Shown: positions 8,112 to 15,760, numbered from the stretch's first letter. The stretch: 35,234 nucleotides of DNA from Bog-159 sp049511415 (GCA_049511415.1 JBEKYC010000075.1:1-35234), one strand, 5' to 3'. Program-made: numbers and translations. Notes: generated by a model from the sequence alone, not told the origin.

Positions 8112-8215
8112 CTACTCCAACAACCCCGCGAACCGCGACCCCGCCTTCACAATCGTCTGGTTCCGCTCCGGCCCGGTCGAAATGCAGCCTACCCCCACCG
8201 TAATCCCGCGCCCGC
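8112..8215. repeat. Decayed duplicate of the purA 3' end
   Basis: 8112-8199 aligns without gaps to 8995-9082 (the purA stop codon and last codons on the minus strand) with five mismatches. A 26-bp stretch of purA (9083-9108) is missing here, and the match resumes at 8199-8215 against 9108-9124. Together with the real purA end it brackets the antitoxin/PIN module. Confidence 0.9.
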
Positions 8216-8229
8216 AACGGCCGTTTTGC

Positions 8230-8251
8230 TAAAATGTGTACAGCCCTGTAC
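8230..8251 (+). promoter_or_regulatory. Probable promoter and palindromic operator of the antitoxin gene
   Basis: A -10-like TAAAAT (8230-8235) is followed at once by the perfect inverted repeat GTACAG-CC-CTGTAC (8238-8251). Phd/YefM-family antitoxins are known to bind palindromes with a TGTAC(A) core, so autorepression at the transcription start is likely. No clear -35 is seen. GAGGT (8256-8260) precedes the ATG at 8265. Confidence 0.6.
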
Positions 8252-8264
8252 GCACGAGGTTGCC

Positions 8265-8528
8265 ATGGAACCCATCGCCGTCGGTATCCGCGAGTTTCGC
8301 GAAAATCTTGCCGCGTATCTATTGGAGAGCGATGCTCCCATCGCCATCACGAGGCACGGAGATACCATCGGATACTTCATTCCAGCCCGCCGCAAGCGCT
8401 CCGAAACAGAACGGGCGGCGCTCAAAGAAGTAGCCGCAAAATTTGACGAACTCCTGGCCGCGAAGGGAATCACGGAAGACGACCTCGTTGCGGACTTCAG
8501 ACGGTGGCGCGCCGCCAAACGCCGATGA
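8265..8528 (+). CDS. Phd/YefM-type antitoxin
   Basis: 87 aa. The N-terminal half reads VGIREFRENLAAYLL, then PIAITRHGDTIGYFIPA, the standard Phd/YefM DNA-binding fold. A charged helical C-terminal half follows, which would wrap a PIN toxin. ATG 8265 is chosen because GAGGT lies 5 nt upstream and the family motif starts at residue 6. Its TGA overlaps the toxin ATG (ATGA, 8525-8528), as expected for a coupled toxin-antitoxin pair. The antitoxin is intact although its toxin is frameshifted. Confidence 0.85.
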   Translation: MEPIAVGIREFRENLAAYLLESDAPIAITRHGDTIGYFIPARRKRSETERAALKEVAAKFDELLAAKGITEDDLVADFRRWRAAKRR

Positions 8529-8961
8529 TCCCCGGCAGAGGCCTGGTAGTGGATGCCAATATATCCTCATCCGGGCCGCCTTGGGCAGCCGTGTCCGTAC
8601 CCTGATCGAAACGTACGAGGACAGCATTGCCTTCTCTACGCCTGACATCTGTTTTGAGGATTCTGGTGAGTATGTCTCGGAAGTGCTGATCAGCCGCGGC
8701 GTAGACCCTGCTTGCGGAATCGCGGCGCTCGACCAACTCCGGTCGATTATCCAGATTGTGGATCGAGCCTTATATCGCGATTTCGAGCAACCCGCCCGCG
8801 AACGTATGGCGGTGCGTGATATCGAGGACTGGCCGATTGCGGCAGTGGCCCTCATGCTTGGCGTCCCTATCTCGACCGAAGACCACCACTTCTTCGGCGC
8901 CGGCCTGGCCACTTGCACGACCGACCGCGTAGAGCTGTACCTGCATGGCCGCCAGGATTAG
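8525..8961 (+). pseudogene. PIN-domain toxin, frameshifted after codon 12
   Basis: From ATG 8525 the frame reads MIPGRGLVVDAN, including the first PIN aspartate. It then leaves the PIN frame at an (AT)3 run, 8559-8564. The remainder is in another frame, beginning ILIRAALGSRVR, with CFEDSGEYVSE, RDIEDWPIAA and TEDHHFFG supplying the other acidic residues up to the TAG at 8961. Removing one AT unit restores a normal VapC-like ribonuclease of about 145 aa. The toxin is therefore probably inactive, unless the shift is a sequencing error or is programmed. The longer open frame starting at 8443 is not a real start, because it lies inside the antitoxin gene. Confidence 0.8.
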
Positions 8962-8994
8962 TCGGCGTGGGATCACCTCGGGCGCCGCTCCACC

Positions 8995-9124
8995 CTACTC
9001 CAACAACCCCGCGAACCGCGACCCCGCCTTCACAATCGTCTGGTTCCGCTCCGGTCCCGTCGAAATGCAGCCCACTTCCACCCCGCTCTGCTTCTCCAGA
9101 AACTCCACGTAATCCCGCGCCCGC
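8995..9124. repeat. purA 3' end, parent copy of the duplicated segment
   Basis: The last 130 bp of purA, including its stop codon at 8995-8997, are the intact partner of the decayed copy at 8112-8215. The direct repeats are in the same orientation and separated by about 780 bp that contain only the antitoxin/PIN module. Confidence 0.9.
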
Positions 9125-10299
9125 GCCGGCAGTTCGCTGTACTCCCCCACGCCGAAGGTCGACGTCTGCCATCCCGGCAGGCACTCATACACCGGTTCTA
9201 GCGCCGAAACATCCTTGATGGTAGCCGGCATCTCGCACGTCTCCCGCCCGTGCAGCCGGTAACCCACGCACACCGGGATCTGCTCCATCTCGTCCAGCAC
9301 GTCCAGCTTCGTCACCACCAGGCTGTCGAAGCCGTTGATCATCGCCGCGTAGCGCAGCAGCGGCACGTCGAACCATCCGCAGCGCCGCGGCCTCCCCGTC
9401 ACCGATCCGAATTCGTTGCCCCGTTCGCGGATCTGGTCCCCCCACGAATCCAACGCCTCGCTCGGAAACGGCCCGCCGCCCACCCGTGTAATGTAAGCCT
9501 TCGACACGCCGATCACGCCCTGGATGCAAGTCGGCGGCACGCCCGCGCCCGTGCACGCGCCCCCCGCCGATGCGCTCGAAGAAGTCACGAACGGATACGT
9601 CCCGTGGTCGATGTCCAGCATCGTGCCTTGCGCGCCTTCGAACATCACCCGCTGGCCCGCCGCCATGGCGTCGTGCAGCAGCTTCGCCGTGTCGCACACC
9701 ATCGGCCGGATGCGCTCCGCCAGCCGCTCGTACTCGTCCCGCACGCCGCTCGTGTCGCACTCGCCTTTGAGGCCCAAGGCCCGCGCCGCCGCCTTGTGTT
9801 CCGCGACCAGCGTATCGAACAAAGGCTCGAATACCTCTCGATCCATCAAATCGCCGATCCGCAAGCCCCGCCGCGCGATCTTGTCCTCGTAGCACGGTCC
9901 GATGCCGCGCGACGTCGTCCCGATGGAAACCCGCCCCGGCCGCGCATCTCCGGCCTTCTCCATCCAGCGATGCGTGGGCAGCAGCACCTGCGCCCGGTTG
10001 CTGATGAACAGATTGCCTTCCACCCGCAGGCCCGCGTCCTCCAACATGCGGATCTCCTCCAGCAGCGCCGCCGGATCCACCACCAGCCCGTTCCCGATCA
10101 CCGATTTCTTCCCCGGCCGCAGGATGCCGCTCGGTATCAGCTTCAGCACGAATTTCGCATCGCCGATGCGCACCGTGTGCCCGGCGTTATGCCCGCCCTG
10201 ATATCGGACTACTATATCGAAGCGTTCGGAGAAAAGATCCACCATTTTCCCCTTGCCTTCATCGCCCCATTGCGCGCCCAGAATGATTATGTTGCTCAT
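8995..10299 (-). CDS. purA: Adenylosuccinate synthetase
   Basis: 434 aa, full family length. It catalyses IMP + aspartate + GTP to adenylosuccinate, the first committed step to AMP, in the cytoplasm. The N-terminal IILGAQWGDEGKGK P-loop holds the catalytic Asp, and NAGHTV follows. Later come IGTTSRGIGPCYEDK, FEGAQGTMLDIDHGTYPF and the VGGGPFPSE / RPRRCGWFD blocks. ATG 10299 (MSNIIILG) fits the family start better than ATG 10311. The gene is divergent from a hypothetical gene. Its 3' end has been duplicated at 8112-8215 next to a toxin-antitoxin module. purB of the same pathway lies separately at 32158-33465. Confidence 0.97.
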   Translation of the reverse strand: MSNIIILGAQWGDEGKGKMVDLFSERFDIVVRYQGGHNAGHTVRIGDAKFVLKLIPSGILRPGKKSVIGNGLVVDPAALLEEIRMLEDAGLRVEGNLFISNRAQVLLPTHRWMEKAGDARPGRVSIGTTSRGIGPCYEDKIARRGLRIGDLMDREVFEPLFDTLVAEHKAAARALGLKGECDTSGVRDEYERLAERIRPMVCDTAKLLHDAMAAGQRVMFEGAQGTMLDIDHGTYPFVTSSSASAGGACTGAGVPPTCIQGVIGVSKAYITRVGGGPFPSEALDSWGDQIRERGNEFGSVTGRPRRCGWFDVPLLRYAAMINGFDSLVVTKLDVLDEMEQIPVCVGYRLHGRETCEMPATIKDVSALEPVYECLPGWQTSTFGVGEYSELPARARDYVEFLEKQSGVEVGCISTGPERNQTIVKAGSRFAGLLE

Positions 10300-10343
10300 G
10301 GCCAAACGCATTCATTCTACCGCATGTGATAATCTGGCCTTTA

Positions 10344-10811
10344 ATGCAGCTTTCGGAAGTCTATTTGAAGCTTGGCGAGAACGGGTTTGCCAAACTGATT
10401 GGCAGCATCTCCATCGGCAAGCTGAAAACCTACCAGCTCTACGATGCATTCAAGGCCAGCGCGCATTTGGCCAAGCTCAATACCGAGACTCTGCACAAAC
10501 ATGTCCCCCGATTTTGGGCCCGTCTCGGCGAGCACGACGAGCAGTTCGCCAAAGATCTGGCCCAGACTGTGCTAGTATCACACCTGGACATGATCTCGGC
10601 CGTGCTCGATTTTCTCGGCGTTCCGCATGAAGGCGGTTTCTTCAACAAAGATCTCAACGCCAAGAGCTATTTGACCGAGGGCTGGGCGGAACGCGTATTC
10701 GAGAAGTTTCAGGCCGTTTATTCCGAGCCGGTTTTGTTATTTTATATAAATCACCTGTCATGGGAACTGACCGATCGGGCCGAGCCTTTTGCGCCAGCCA
10801 GCGCGGCATGA
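10344..10811 (+). CDS. Conserved-looking hypothetical protein
   Basis: 155 aa, soluble, mainly helical, starting MQLSEVYLKLGENGFAKLIG; ATG 10344 is preferred to the upstream frame extension at 10326. Recognisable runs are SIGKLKTYQLYDAFKASAH and FLGVPHEGGFFNKD. There is no signal peptide, no membrane segment, no cysteine and no known catalytic motif that I can name. It is divergent from purA, 44 bp apart, so the two may share a regulatory region. Composition matches its neighbours, which supports a real gene. Confidence 0.65.
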   Translation: MQLSEVYLKLGENGFAKLIGSISIGKLKTYQLYDAFKASAHLAKLNTETLHKHVPRFWARLGEHDEQFAKDLAQTVLVSHLDMISAVLDFLGVPHEGGFFNKDLNAKSYLTEGWAERVFEKFQAVYSEPVLLFYINHLSWELTDRAEPFAPASAA

Positions 10812-10832
10812 AGCCGCCCGCAAATTTTTCGG

Positions 10833-11102
10833 TTGCAATAATGCATGGGGAAACAGTACAATCGTGGGTCCGTCAGGAGCTTGTACGAGTGGAGTCGCGG
10901 GCATGCCGTGGTTCGCGGTACTCGTGGGGAGAAGCTTTCCATGGGCGGAGATTGAGCAACTCCTTGCAGCACTGTCATTTCGGCGCGCGAGTCCGAACGC
11001 ATTCCGGACTTGCGGGCCTGTTAGGTACTGTGGGGTTGCAATGGGCAGGACTGTTGGTCTGTCCACAGTTGGGTGCGTGATTTCGCCCAGTCCGGCACTG
11101 GG
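10833..11102 (+). ncRNA. Candidate structured RNA/leader in a 310-bp gene-free stretch
   Basis: 10812-11121 has no convincing gene but several strong foldings. One is a 9-bp stem, 10987-10995 with 11005-11013 (one G-U pair, 9-nt loop), extendable outwards. Another is ACGAGT (10885-10890) with ACTCGT (10919-10924) around an inner CGCG/CGCG stem. A third is the perfect hairpin CCCAGT-CCGGC-ACTGGG at 11086-11102. GTACTGT (11025-11031) can pair upstream with ACAGTAC (10853-10859), or an overlapping segment can pair downstream with CCACAGT (11063-11069), so two exclusive states are possible. I recognise no known family (tmRNA, RNase P, SRP and the common riboswitches do not match). It may be a free RNA or the leader of the gene at 11122. 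Confidence 0.4.
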
Positions 11103-11121
11103 ATGAGGGTGGTTGCTTAGA

Positions 11122-11358
11122 ATGAGCCATTGCGAATTTCATTATTCTTACTTATTGCCCCAAAAACCGGGCATCCTTCCGTTTGACGAAACGATCACCA
11201 AGTCCTGTCGGCGCTGTGGCGCGACGTTCACGACGAAATCGCGCATCCGGAAACGGTGCGACGCCTGCCAGGAGATCGTTGCCTACGAGAAGCAACAAAA
11301 GGCCAACGCGCGGCTGAAAGCCCGCCGTGCCGCCAAACGGGCTCTTCTCCGCGGGTGA
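11122..11358 (+). CDS. Small zinc-ribbon protein, function unknown
   Basis: 78 aa with four cysteines arranged C29-X2-C32 ... C46-X2-C49, a classic zinc-ribbon spacing. A strongly basic helical tail follows (KQQKANARLKARRAAKRALLR), suggesting nucleic-acid or ribosome contact. ATG 11122 was chosen over the TTG at 11113. Its TGA overlaps the GTG start of the next gene (GTGA, 11355-11358), so they form a pair. The family is not recognised. Confidence 0.6.
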   Translation: MSHCEFHYSYLLPQKPGILPFDETITKSCRRCGATFTTKSRIRKRCDACQEIVAYEKQQKANARLKARRAAKRALLRG

Positions 11359-11975
11359 ACGGTCCGTTCAACGGCTTCAGCCGGGACGAGCTCGCTGCCT
11401 TGCGTCGCCTCCGGACGCCGGAGAAGATCCAACTCTTCCTCGATTGCGAGATCGGCTATAACAAGGAAATCCACGGGCCGACGTGTCGCTCGCCGCGTGG
11501 AGTCCTGCGTGACCGGCTGGCGCATTGCCTCGAGGGTGCTCTGTTCGCCGCCGCGGCCCTGCGTGTCCAAGGCCATCCCCCGTTGCTCCTGGATTTGGAG
11601 GCCGTGCGCGACGACGATCACGTGCTGGCCATCTTCCGGCAGCACGGCCATTGGGGCGCTATCGCCAAATCCAACTATTCGGGTCTCCGATTCCGCGAAC
11701 CCGTTTATCGCACCCTCCGCGAGTTGGCCATTTCCTACTTCGAACACTACTTCAACCTGGCCGGCGAGAAAACTCTCCGCAACTACTCCCGCCCCGTGAA
11801 TCTGGCGCGCTTCGACCGCCTCGGCTGGATGACCGCTGCCGAAGATGTCTGGGAAATCTCCGAATACCTGACCGGTATCCCACATACGCCCCTGGTGAAA
11901 CCGCCCCTCACCCGCCGCCTCAACCACGTGGATGCCCGCCTCCAGGCCGCCGGCAAACTCGGCGGCGTTGCGTAG
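11355..11975 (+). CDS. Hypothetical protein, possible transglutaminase-like fold
   Basis: 206 aa from GTG 11355. The central part has RLAHCLEGALFAAAALRVQG (Cys58) and then DDDHVLAIFRQHGHWGAIAKS (His89). A Cys at a helix start followed by a DHV strand resembles the Cys-His arrangement of transglutaminase/papain-like folds. The third catalytic residue is not obvious, so this is only a suggestion. There is no signal peptide or membrane segment. It is translationally coupled to the zinc-ribbon gene and convergent with moaC 32 bp away. Confidence 0.6.
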   Translation: MNGPFNGFSRDELAALRRLRTPEKIQLFLDCEIGYNKEIHGPTCRSPRGVLRDRLAHCLEGALFAAAALRVQGHPPLLLDLEAVRDDDHVLAIFRQHGHWGAIAKSNYSGLRFREPVYRTLRELAISYFEHYFNLAGEKTLRNYSRPVNLARFDRLGWMTAAEDVWEISEYLTGIPHTPLVKPPLTRRLNHVDARLQAAGKLGGVA

Positions 11976-12007
11976 GTGGGCGGGATTCATCCACGCACTA
12001 GCAGAAT

Positions 12008-12580
12008 CTAATCGCCGTCGACCGGCCGCGTGCGTCTGCGCCTGGGCTGCACAAATCCGGGCATACTTCCTCCGAGCGCCGCCAGCCGCCGTGCAGCGTC
12101 CGCCGCCGACACCGCTCCGTCCCGCCGAAAATCCCCGCTCTTCCCGCCCGTCTTCTCCATCAAATACAAATCCTGAATCTCGATCCCCTTGTCCAGCGCC
12201 TTGGTCATGTCGTACACCGTCAACGCCGCCACCGCCGCCGCCGTCAGCGCCTCCATCTCCACTCCGGTCTGCGCCGTCGTCGCCGCCCGGGCCACGATCC
12301 GCACCCCGCCCGCCTCCACCGTAACCTCCACGTCCGCGTGGGTCAGCATCAATGGATGGCACATCGGAATCAGGTCCGCCGTCTTCTTCGCCGCCGCGAT
12401 CCCCGCAATCCGCGCGATCTCCAGCGGATTCCCCTTCGGATTCTCCGGCAGCGCCCGCAGCACCTCCGCCCCCATCTTCACGAAGGCGTGCGCCCGCGCC
12501 GTCCGTCGCGTCTCCCGCTTGTCCGAAACGTCCACCATCCGCGGCGCGCCCGCATCGTCGAAGTGCGATAGCTTCTTCAT
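12008..12580 (-). CDS. moaC: Cyclic pyranopterin monophosphate synthase
   Basis: 190 aa; family length is about 160, with an Arg-rich C-terminal extension (PRRRRTRPVDGD). With MoaA it makes cyclic pyranopterin monophosphate, the first intermediate of molybdenum cofactor synthesis. Signatures are MVDVSDKRETRRTA, KKTADLIPMCHPLMLTH and GVEMEALTAAAVAALTVYDM followed by TKALDKG. The ATG overlaps the moeA stop (ATGA, 12577-12580), so the two are cotranscribed. No moaA lies in the window. Confidence 0.95.
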   Translation of the reverse strand: MKKLSHFDDAGAPRMVDVSDKRETRRTARAHAFVKMGAEVLRALPENPKGNPLEIARIAGIAAAKKTADLIPMCHPLMLTHADVEVTVEAGGVRIVARAATTAQTGVEMEALTAAAVAALTVYDMTKALDKGIEIQDLYLMEKTGGKSGDFRRDGAVSAADAARRLAALGGSMPGFVQPRRRRTRPVDGD

Positions 12581-13770
12581 TTAAGCAGCACCCGGATCCA
12601 ATCGCCTTTCTGCCACTCCGCGCGATCCGCCTCCACCACCACAAACGCATTGGCCCGCGTCAGCGCCGGCACGTCGCTCGACCCGCGCGACGCCAGCGGC
12701 GTCACCTCCGCGCCATCCGCCGTTAAGCGCGCCGGCAGAAATCGCGTCAGCCCTACCTTGTGCCGGAACGGCTGCGTCAGACGCGCCGAGGGCATGATCA
12801 ATCCCACATCCTGCTGCCCGCCCGCGAGTTCCAGAGCCGCGCGGGCGAAGATCTCAAACGTCACCATGGTCGACGAAGGATTGCCCGGCAGCCCAAAAAA
12901 AAACGTGCCCCGCGCGCACCCAAATACCAACGGTTGACCCGGCTGAATCAGCACCCGGTCGAAAAAGAACTCCGCGTCCAATTCCGCCAGCACGCTCTCC
13001 ACAATATCGTATTTGCCCGCCGAAACTCCGCCCGAAAGCAGCAGCAGGTCCGCTTGCAACCCCCGCTCGATCAGCTCCCGCGTATGCGCATGCTCGTCCC
13101 GCGCTACCGGCAGGATCTCCGGCTCGCCGCCCGCCCGCGTCACCTGCGCCGCCAGCGAATATACGTTCGAATTGCGAATCTGGAATGCCCGCGGCGTCTC
13201 CCCCACCGGCACAATCTCGTCCCCCGTCGCGATCAACGCCACCCGCGGCCGCACATGCACTGGCACCCGTGTGCACCCGATCGACGCCAGCATCGCGATA
13301 TCCGTAAAATCCAACCGTTTGCCGGGATGCAGCAGCGTCTCGCCAGACCGCGCCTCGCATCCCTGCGGGTTGACGAACTGCCCCGCATCGGCGCTCTGGC
13401 CCGCCATCACCCGCGCGCCGTCCCGTTGCACGTATTCGAGCATCACCACTGCGTCCGCGCCCCGCGGCACCGGCGCGCCCGTCATAATCTCGACCGCCTG
13501 CCCGCGTCCCACTTCGCCGCCGAAGATCTCGCCCGCCCTTACCTCGCCGATCACGTCCAGCGTTCCCGGCAGGTCCGCCGTCCGCACCGCGTATCCGTCG
13601 CGCACCGCCCGCGCCACCGCCGGATAATCGCGATCCGCCAGAACTCCCTCCGCCAGCACGCGCCCCGCCGCCGATTCCAGCGCCACACTCTCGCTGGCCG
13701 GCGTCGGATGCGCCGCGCGCACAGTATCCATCACCGACCGGCGCGCTTGCTCAAAGGTGAATGCGGGCAC
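12577..13770 (-). CDS. moeA: Molybdopterin molybdenumtransferase
   Basis: 397 aa, typical length. It inserts molybdenum into adenylylated molybdopterin. Seen are RAVRDGYAV, IMTGAPVPRGADAVVMLEY, the MoCF-binding domain with LIATGDEIVPVG and LLLLSGGVSAGKYD, and FFGLPGNPSSTMVTFE. The C-terminal domain IV is present (PFRHKVGLTRFLPA). It lies immediately upstream of and overlapping moaC, and is divergent from the Ldh2-type gene (27 bp). Confidence 0.96.
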   Translation of the reverse strand: MPAFTFEQARRSVMDTVRAAHPTPASESVALESAAGRVLAEGVLADRDYPAVARAVRDGYAVRTADLPGTLDVIGEVRAGEIFGGEVGRGQAVEIMTGAPVPRGADAVVMLEYVQRDGARVMAGQSADAGQFVNPQGCEARSGETLLHPGKRLDFTDIAMLASIGCTRVPVHVRPRVALIATGDEIVPVGETPRAFQIRNSNVYSLAAQVTRAGGEPEILPVARDEHAHTRELIERGLQADLLLLSGGVSAGKYDIVESVLAELDAEFFFDRVLIQPGQPLVFGCARGTFFFGLPGNPSSTMVTFEIFARAALELAGGQQDVGLIMPSARLTQPFRHKVGLTRFLPARLTADGAEVTPLASRGSSDVPALTRANAFVVVEADRAEWQKGDWIRVLLK

Positions 13771-13797
13771 ATGCTTATTCTATGCTGGTTCTTCGCC

Positions 13798-14865
13798 ATG
13801 CCCCTCATCCCGCCTGATGATCTCACCGCCTGGTCGGCCACGCTCCTCGAAGCCGCCGCCTACCCCAAGCCCGCCGCGCGCCTGATCGCTGAATCGCTCG
13901 TAGCCGCCAATCTGCGCGGCGTGGATTCCCACGGCGTGCAGTTGCTGCCTTACTACGTCGAGCAGGTGGAATGCGGCGATCTCGATCCCAATGCCGTGGG
14001 CCAGGTCGTTTCCGCGTCGGGCGCGTGCCTCACCTACGACGGCGCCAACGGTCCCGGCCAATGTATCGCCGCTACCTGCTGCGCGCATGCCGTGCACCTC
14101 GCCCACAAACACGGCCTCGGCATGGTCACCGCGCGCAATGCCAATCACTTCGGCGCGGCCGCCTGCTGGGCCCAAAAAATCTCCGCCGCCGGCATGCTCG
14201 GCATCGTCATGTGCAACGCATCCCCCATCGTGGCTCCCTGGCAGGGCAAGCAGCCGCGCCTGGGCACCAACCCAATTTGCATGTCCGTCCCGGGACCCTG
14301 GCTGCTCGACATGGCCACCACCACCGTCGCCAACAACCGCATCTTCAAAGCTCTCGCCAACGGTGAAGAAACCATTCCTTCCGGCTGGGCCATGGATTCC
14401 GAAGGCGTGCCCACCACCAGCACCGACGCTGCCGTGCGCGGCCTGCCCATGCCCCTGGGCGGATATAAAGGCAGCGGACTCGCCATGCTCGTCGAGATCC
14501 TCTGCGCGGCGTTGAGCGGCGGCGCCATGAGCATCGAAGTCGGCGGCATCCGCATACACGGCAAGCCCACCCGCATCAGTCATATGTTCCTGGCCATCGA
14601 CATCGCCCGCTTTATGCCGGTCGAAGAGTTCACCCGCCGCATCGAGTGGCTGGTGGCTACCGTCAAATCGTCCGCGCCCGCCGCCGGTTACGGCGAAGTT
14701 CTGGTAGCCGGCGACCCGGAGCGGCTGAGCGAAGCTCTCCGCCGGCGCGATGGCATTCCGCTGGGCGAGGGCACCTGCGAAGCCCTCGCCCGAACAGCCG
14801 CCCGTCTCTGCGTCGCCCCGCTTCCAGTGAAAACTGGTACACTGGCGGCGAACAAGGAGAACTGA
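13798..14865 (+). CDS. Malate/L-lactate dehydrogenase family (Ldh2/YbiC-like) oxidoreductase
   Basis: 355 aa NAD(P)-dependent oxidoreductase of the Ldh2/MdhG superfamily, unrelated to classical LDH. Signatures are NLRGVDSHGVQLLPYYV, ARNANHFGAAACWA, LGTNPICMSVPG, LDMATTTVANNRI and GGYKGSGLAMLVEILCAALSGG. The substrate is an alpha-hydroxy acid; malate, lactate, ureidoglycolate and sulfolactate are all known in the family and cannot be separated here. ATG 13798 gives the usual start, although a frame from ATG 13771 is also open. The stop is 1 bp before the next ATG, so the two genes probably share a transcript. Confidence 0.88.
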   Translation: MPLIPPDDLTAWSATLLEAAAYPKPAARLIAESLVAANLRGVDSHGVQLLPYYVEQVECGDLDPNAVGQVVSASGACLTYDGANGPGQCIAATCCAHAVHLAHKHGLGMVTARNANHFGAAACWAQKISAAGMLGIVMCNASPIVAPWQGKQPRLGTNPICMSVPGPWLLDMATTTVANNRIFKALANGEETIPSGWAMDSEGVPTTSTDAAVRGLPMPLGGYKGSGLAMLVEILCAALSGGAMSIEVGGIRIHGKPTRISHMFLAIDIARFMPVEEFTRRIEWLVATVKSSAPAAGYGEVLVAGDPERLSEALRRRDGIPLGEGTCEALARTAARLCVAPLPVKTGTLAANKEN

Positions 14866-14866
14866 A

Positions 14867-15424
14867 ATGCACCGCTTATCCCTGATCGCCGCCGGCGCCA
14901 CGCTGTTCGTCGCCGCGGCCGGATTGCAAGCCGCCGAACCCGATACGGGCGCCGCCGCCGCCTATTGCACCAGCACCGGGGGCGAAGTTGTCAAACGCGC
15001 GCCGGTCTACGGCACCAACGGCCCCTCTTCCACTTGGCTGTGGCTCTCGGGGTCGAAAGACTTTTGCGCCTACTCGTCCAAAGGCTCGACTATCCACGTC
15101 GAGCTCGAGACCCTCTACACCACCAAGCCCACTCTGGCCGTGCTCGCCTACTATGCCAAGCCGCCCGTGGGATCTTGTGAAGGCAACCCCGCGTCCTGCT
15201 ATTGTTCCTCCCTCGGCGGATCCGACCTCTTTGGTGGAATCACCGGCGCCGGCGGCGGCTGGGTTGGCAAGGATTACCCCTTCAACGTCCTCGAAGCCTG
15301 CATCTTCCCGGACATGTCGTCCATCGATTCCTGGGGCCTGACCTATAACGCCGAAGGCATCATCCGCGGCATCGACCTGACCACCGTGCTGCGCTACGTC
15401 CCGCCACCCTCCCTTACGCATTGA
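14867..15424 (+). CDS. Secreted Cys-containing protein, DUF333-like
   Basis: 185 aa with a clear signal peptide (hydrophobic core about 5-20, cleavage after LQAAEP or nearby), so probably periplasmic. The mature part begins with AAAYCTSTGGEVVKR and has FCAYSSKGSTIHVE. This recalls the short Cys-Gly-Gly/Cys motif of DUF333 proteins, but the remaining 110 residues, with several more cysteines (SCEGNPASCYCSS), are not recognised. A good RBS, AAGGAG, lies at 14854-14859. It follows the Ldh2 gene by 1 bp. Function unknown. Confidence 0.7.
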   Translation: MHRLSLIAAGATLFVAAAGLQAAEPDTGAAAAYCTSTGGEVVKRAPVYGTNGPSSTWLWLSGSKDFCAYSSKGSTIHVELETLYTTKPTLAVLAYYAKPPVGSCEGNPASCYCSSLGGSDLFGGITGAGGGWVGKDYPFNVLEACIFPDMSSIDSWGLTYNAEGIIRGIDLTTVLRYVPPPSLTH

Positions 15425-15648
15425 TCGGCCGCGTTCCCTCGAAACCGGTGGGGCGGGCTGGCAACACCCAAGTCACGCGCCCGTCCCTCCGATTTTCCCC
15501 TTTCCGCCCAGCCTGTTCCAGCCTTCGCCCCTCCCGCCGCGCATCTGCCCGTGTTCCCATCGTATGTGGGGAACGGCCTCCGATCCCGCCGTCCAATCGC
15601 AACAATTTTAAGGGGATAGTTCCAAATTGGTTTCGTTCCTCCAATTCG

Positions 15649-15664
15649 GGCCGGCGCGCCGGCC
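15649..15664. repeat. 16-bp perfect palindrome
   Basis: GGCCGGCGCGCCGGCC is fully self-complementary. It stands in the 336-bp gene-free stretch between the secreted-protein gene and ispH. No T-tract follows, so it is not a typical terminator. Apart from this and the ispH promoter, I see nothing else in 15425-15760. Confidence 0.7.
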
Positions 15665-15700
15665 TAAGCTCAATTCCGCCCAAATCCGCCCAATCGCGTT

Positions 15701-15731
15701 TTAACTGCAACCCCCGCCCCCCTGGTATAAT
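15701..15731 (+). promoter_or_regulatory. Extended -10 promoter of the ispH-hopanoid operon
   Basis: A perfect TATAAT at 15726-15731 is preceded by TGG (15723-15725), making an extended -10 element. A weak -35 candidate, TTAACT (15701-15706), lies 19 bp upstream. The expected transcript start is near 15738, about 23 nt before the ispH ATG. All downstream genes to 26326 are on the same strand, mostly with overlapping ends and no gap above a few bases, so this may drive the whole operon. Confidence 0.7.
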
Positions 15732-15760
15732 CGAAGGATTCAGAGATCCGAAACGTCTGC

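Noticed and set aside
8443..8524. Upstream part of the open frame containing the PIN domain, as a longer toxin
   Set aside because: It lies inside the antitoxin gene and is not PIN-like; the real N-terminus VVDAN is in another frame from ATG 8525.
10833..11102. 6S RNA, tmRNA, SRP RNA or RNase P RNA
   Set aside because: None of the conserved sequence blocks of tmRNA, SRP or RNase P is visible, and the fold is not clearly that of 6S RNA, so no family name is given.
11283..12650. Minus-strand Gly/Arg-rich open frame of 455 codons
   Set aside because: It runs across moaC and the antisense of the 206-aa gene. Its composition is typical of a shadow frame in GC-rich DNA.
12760..13797. Long open frame upstream of the Ldh2 gene, antisense to moeA
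   Set aside because: Its translation is His/Arg/Pro-rich low-complexity sequence, and moeA on the other strand has all family motifs. The true Ldh2 gene starts at 13798.
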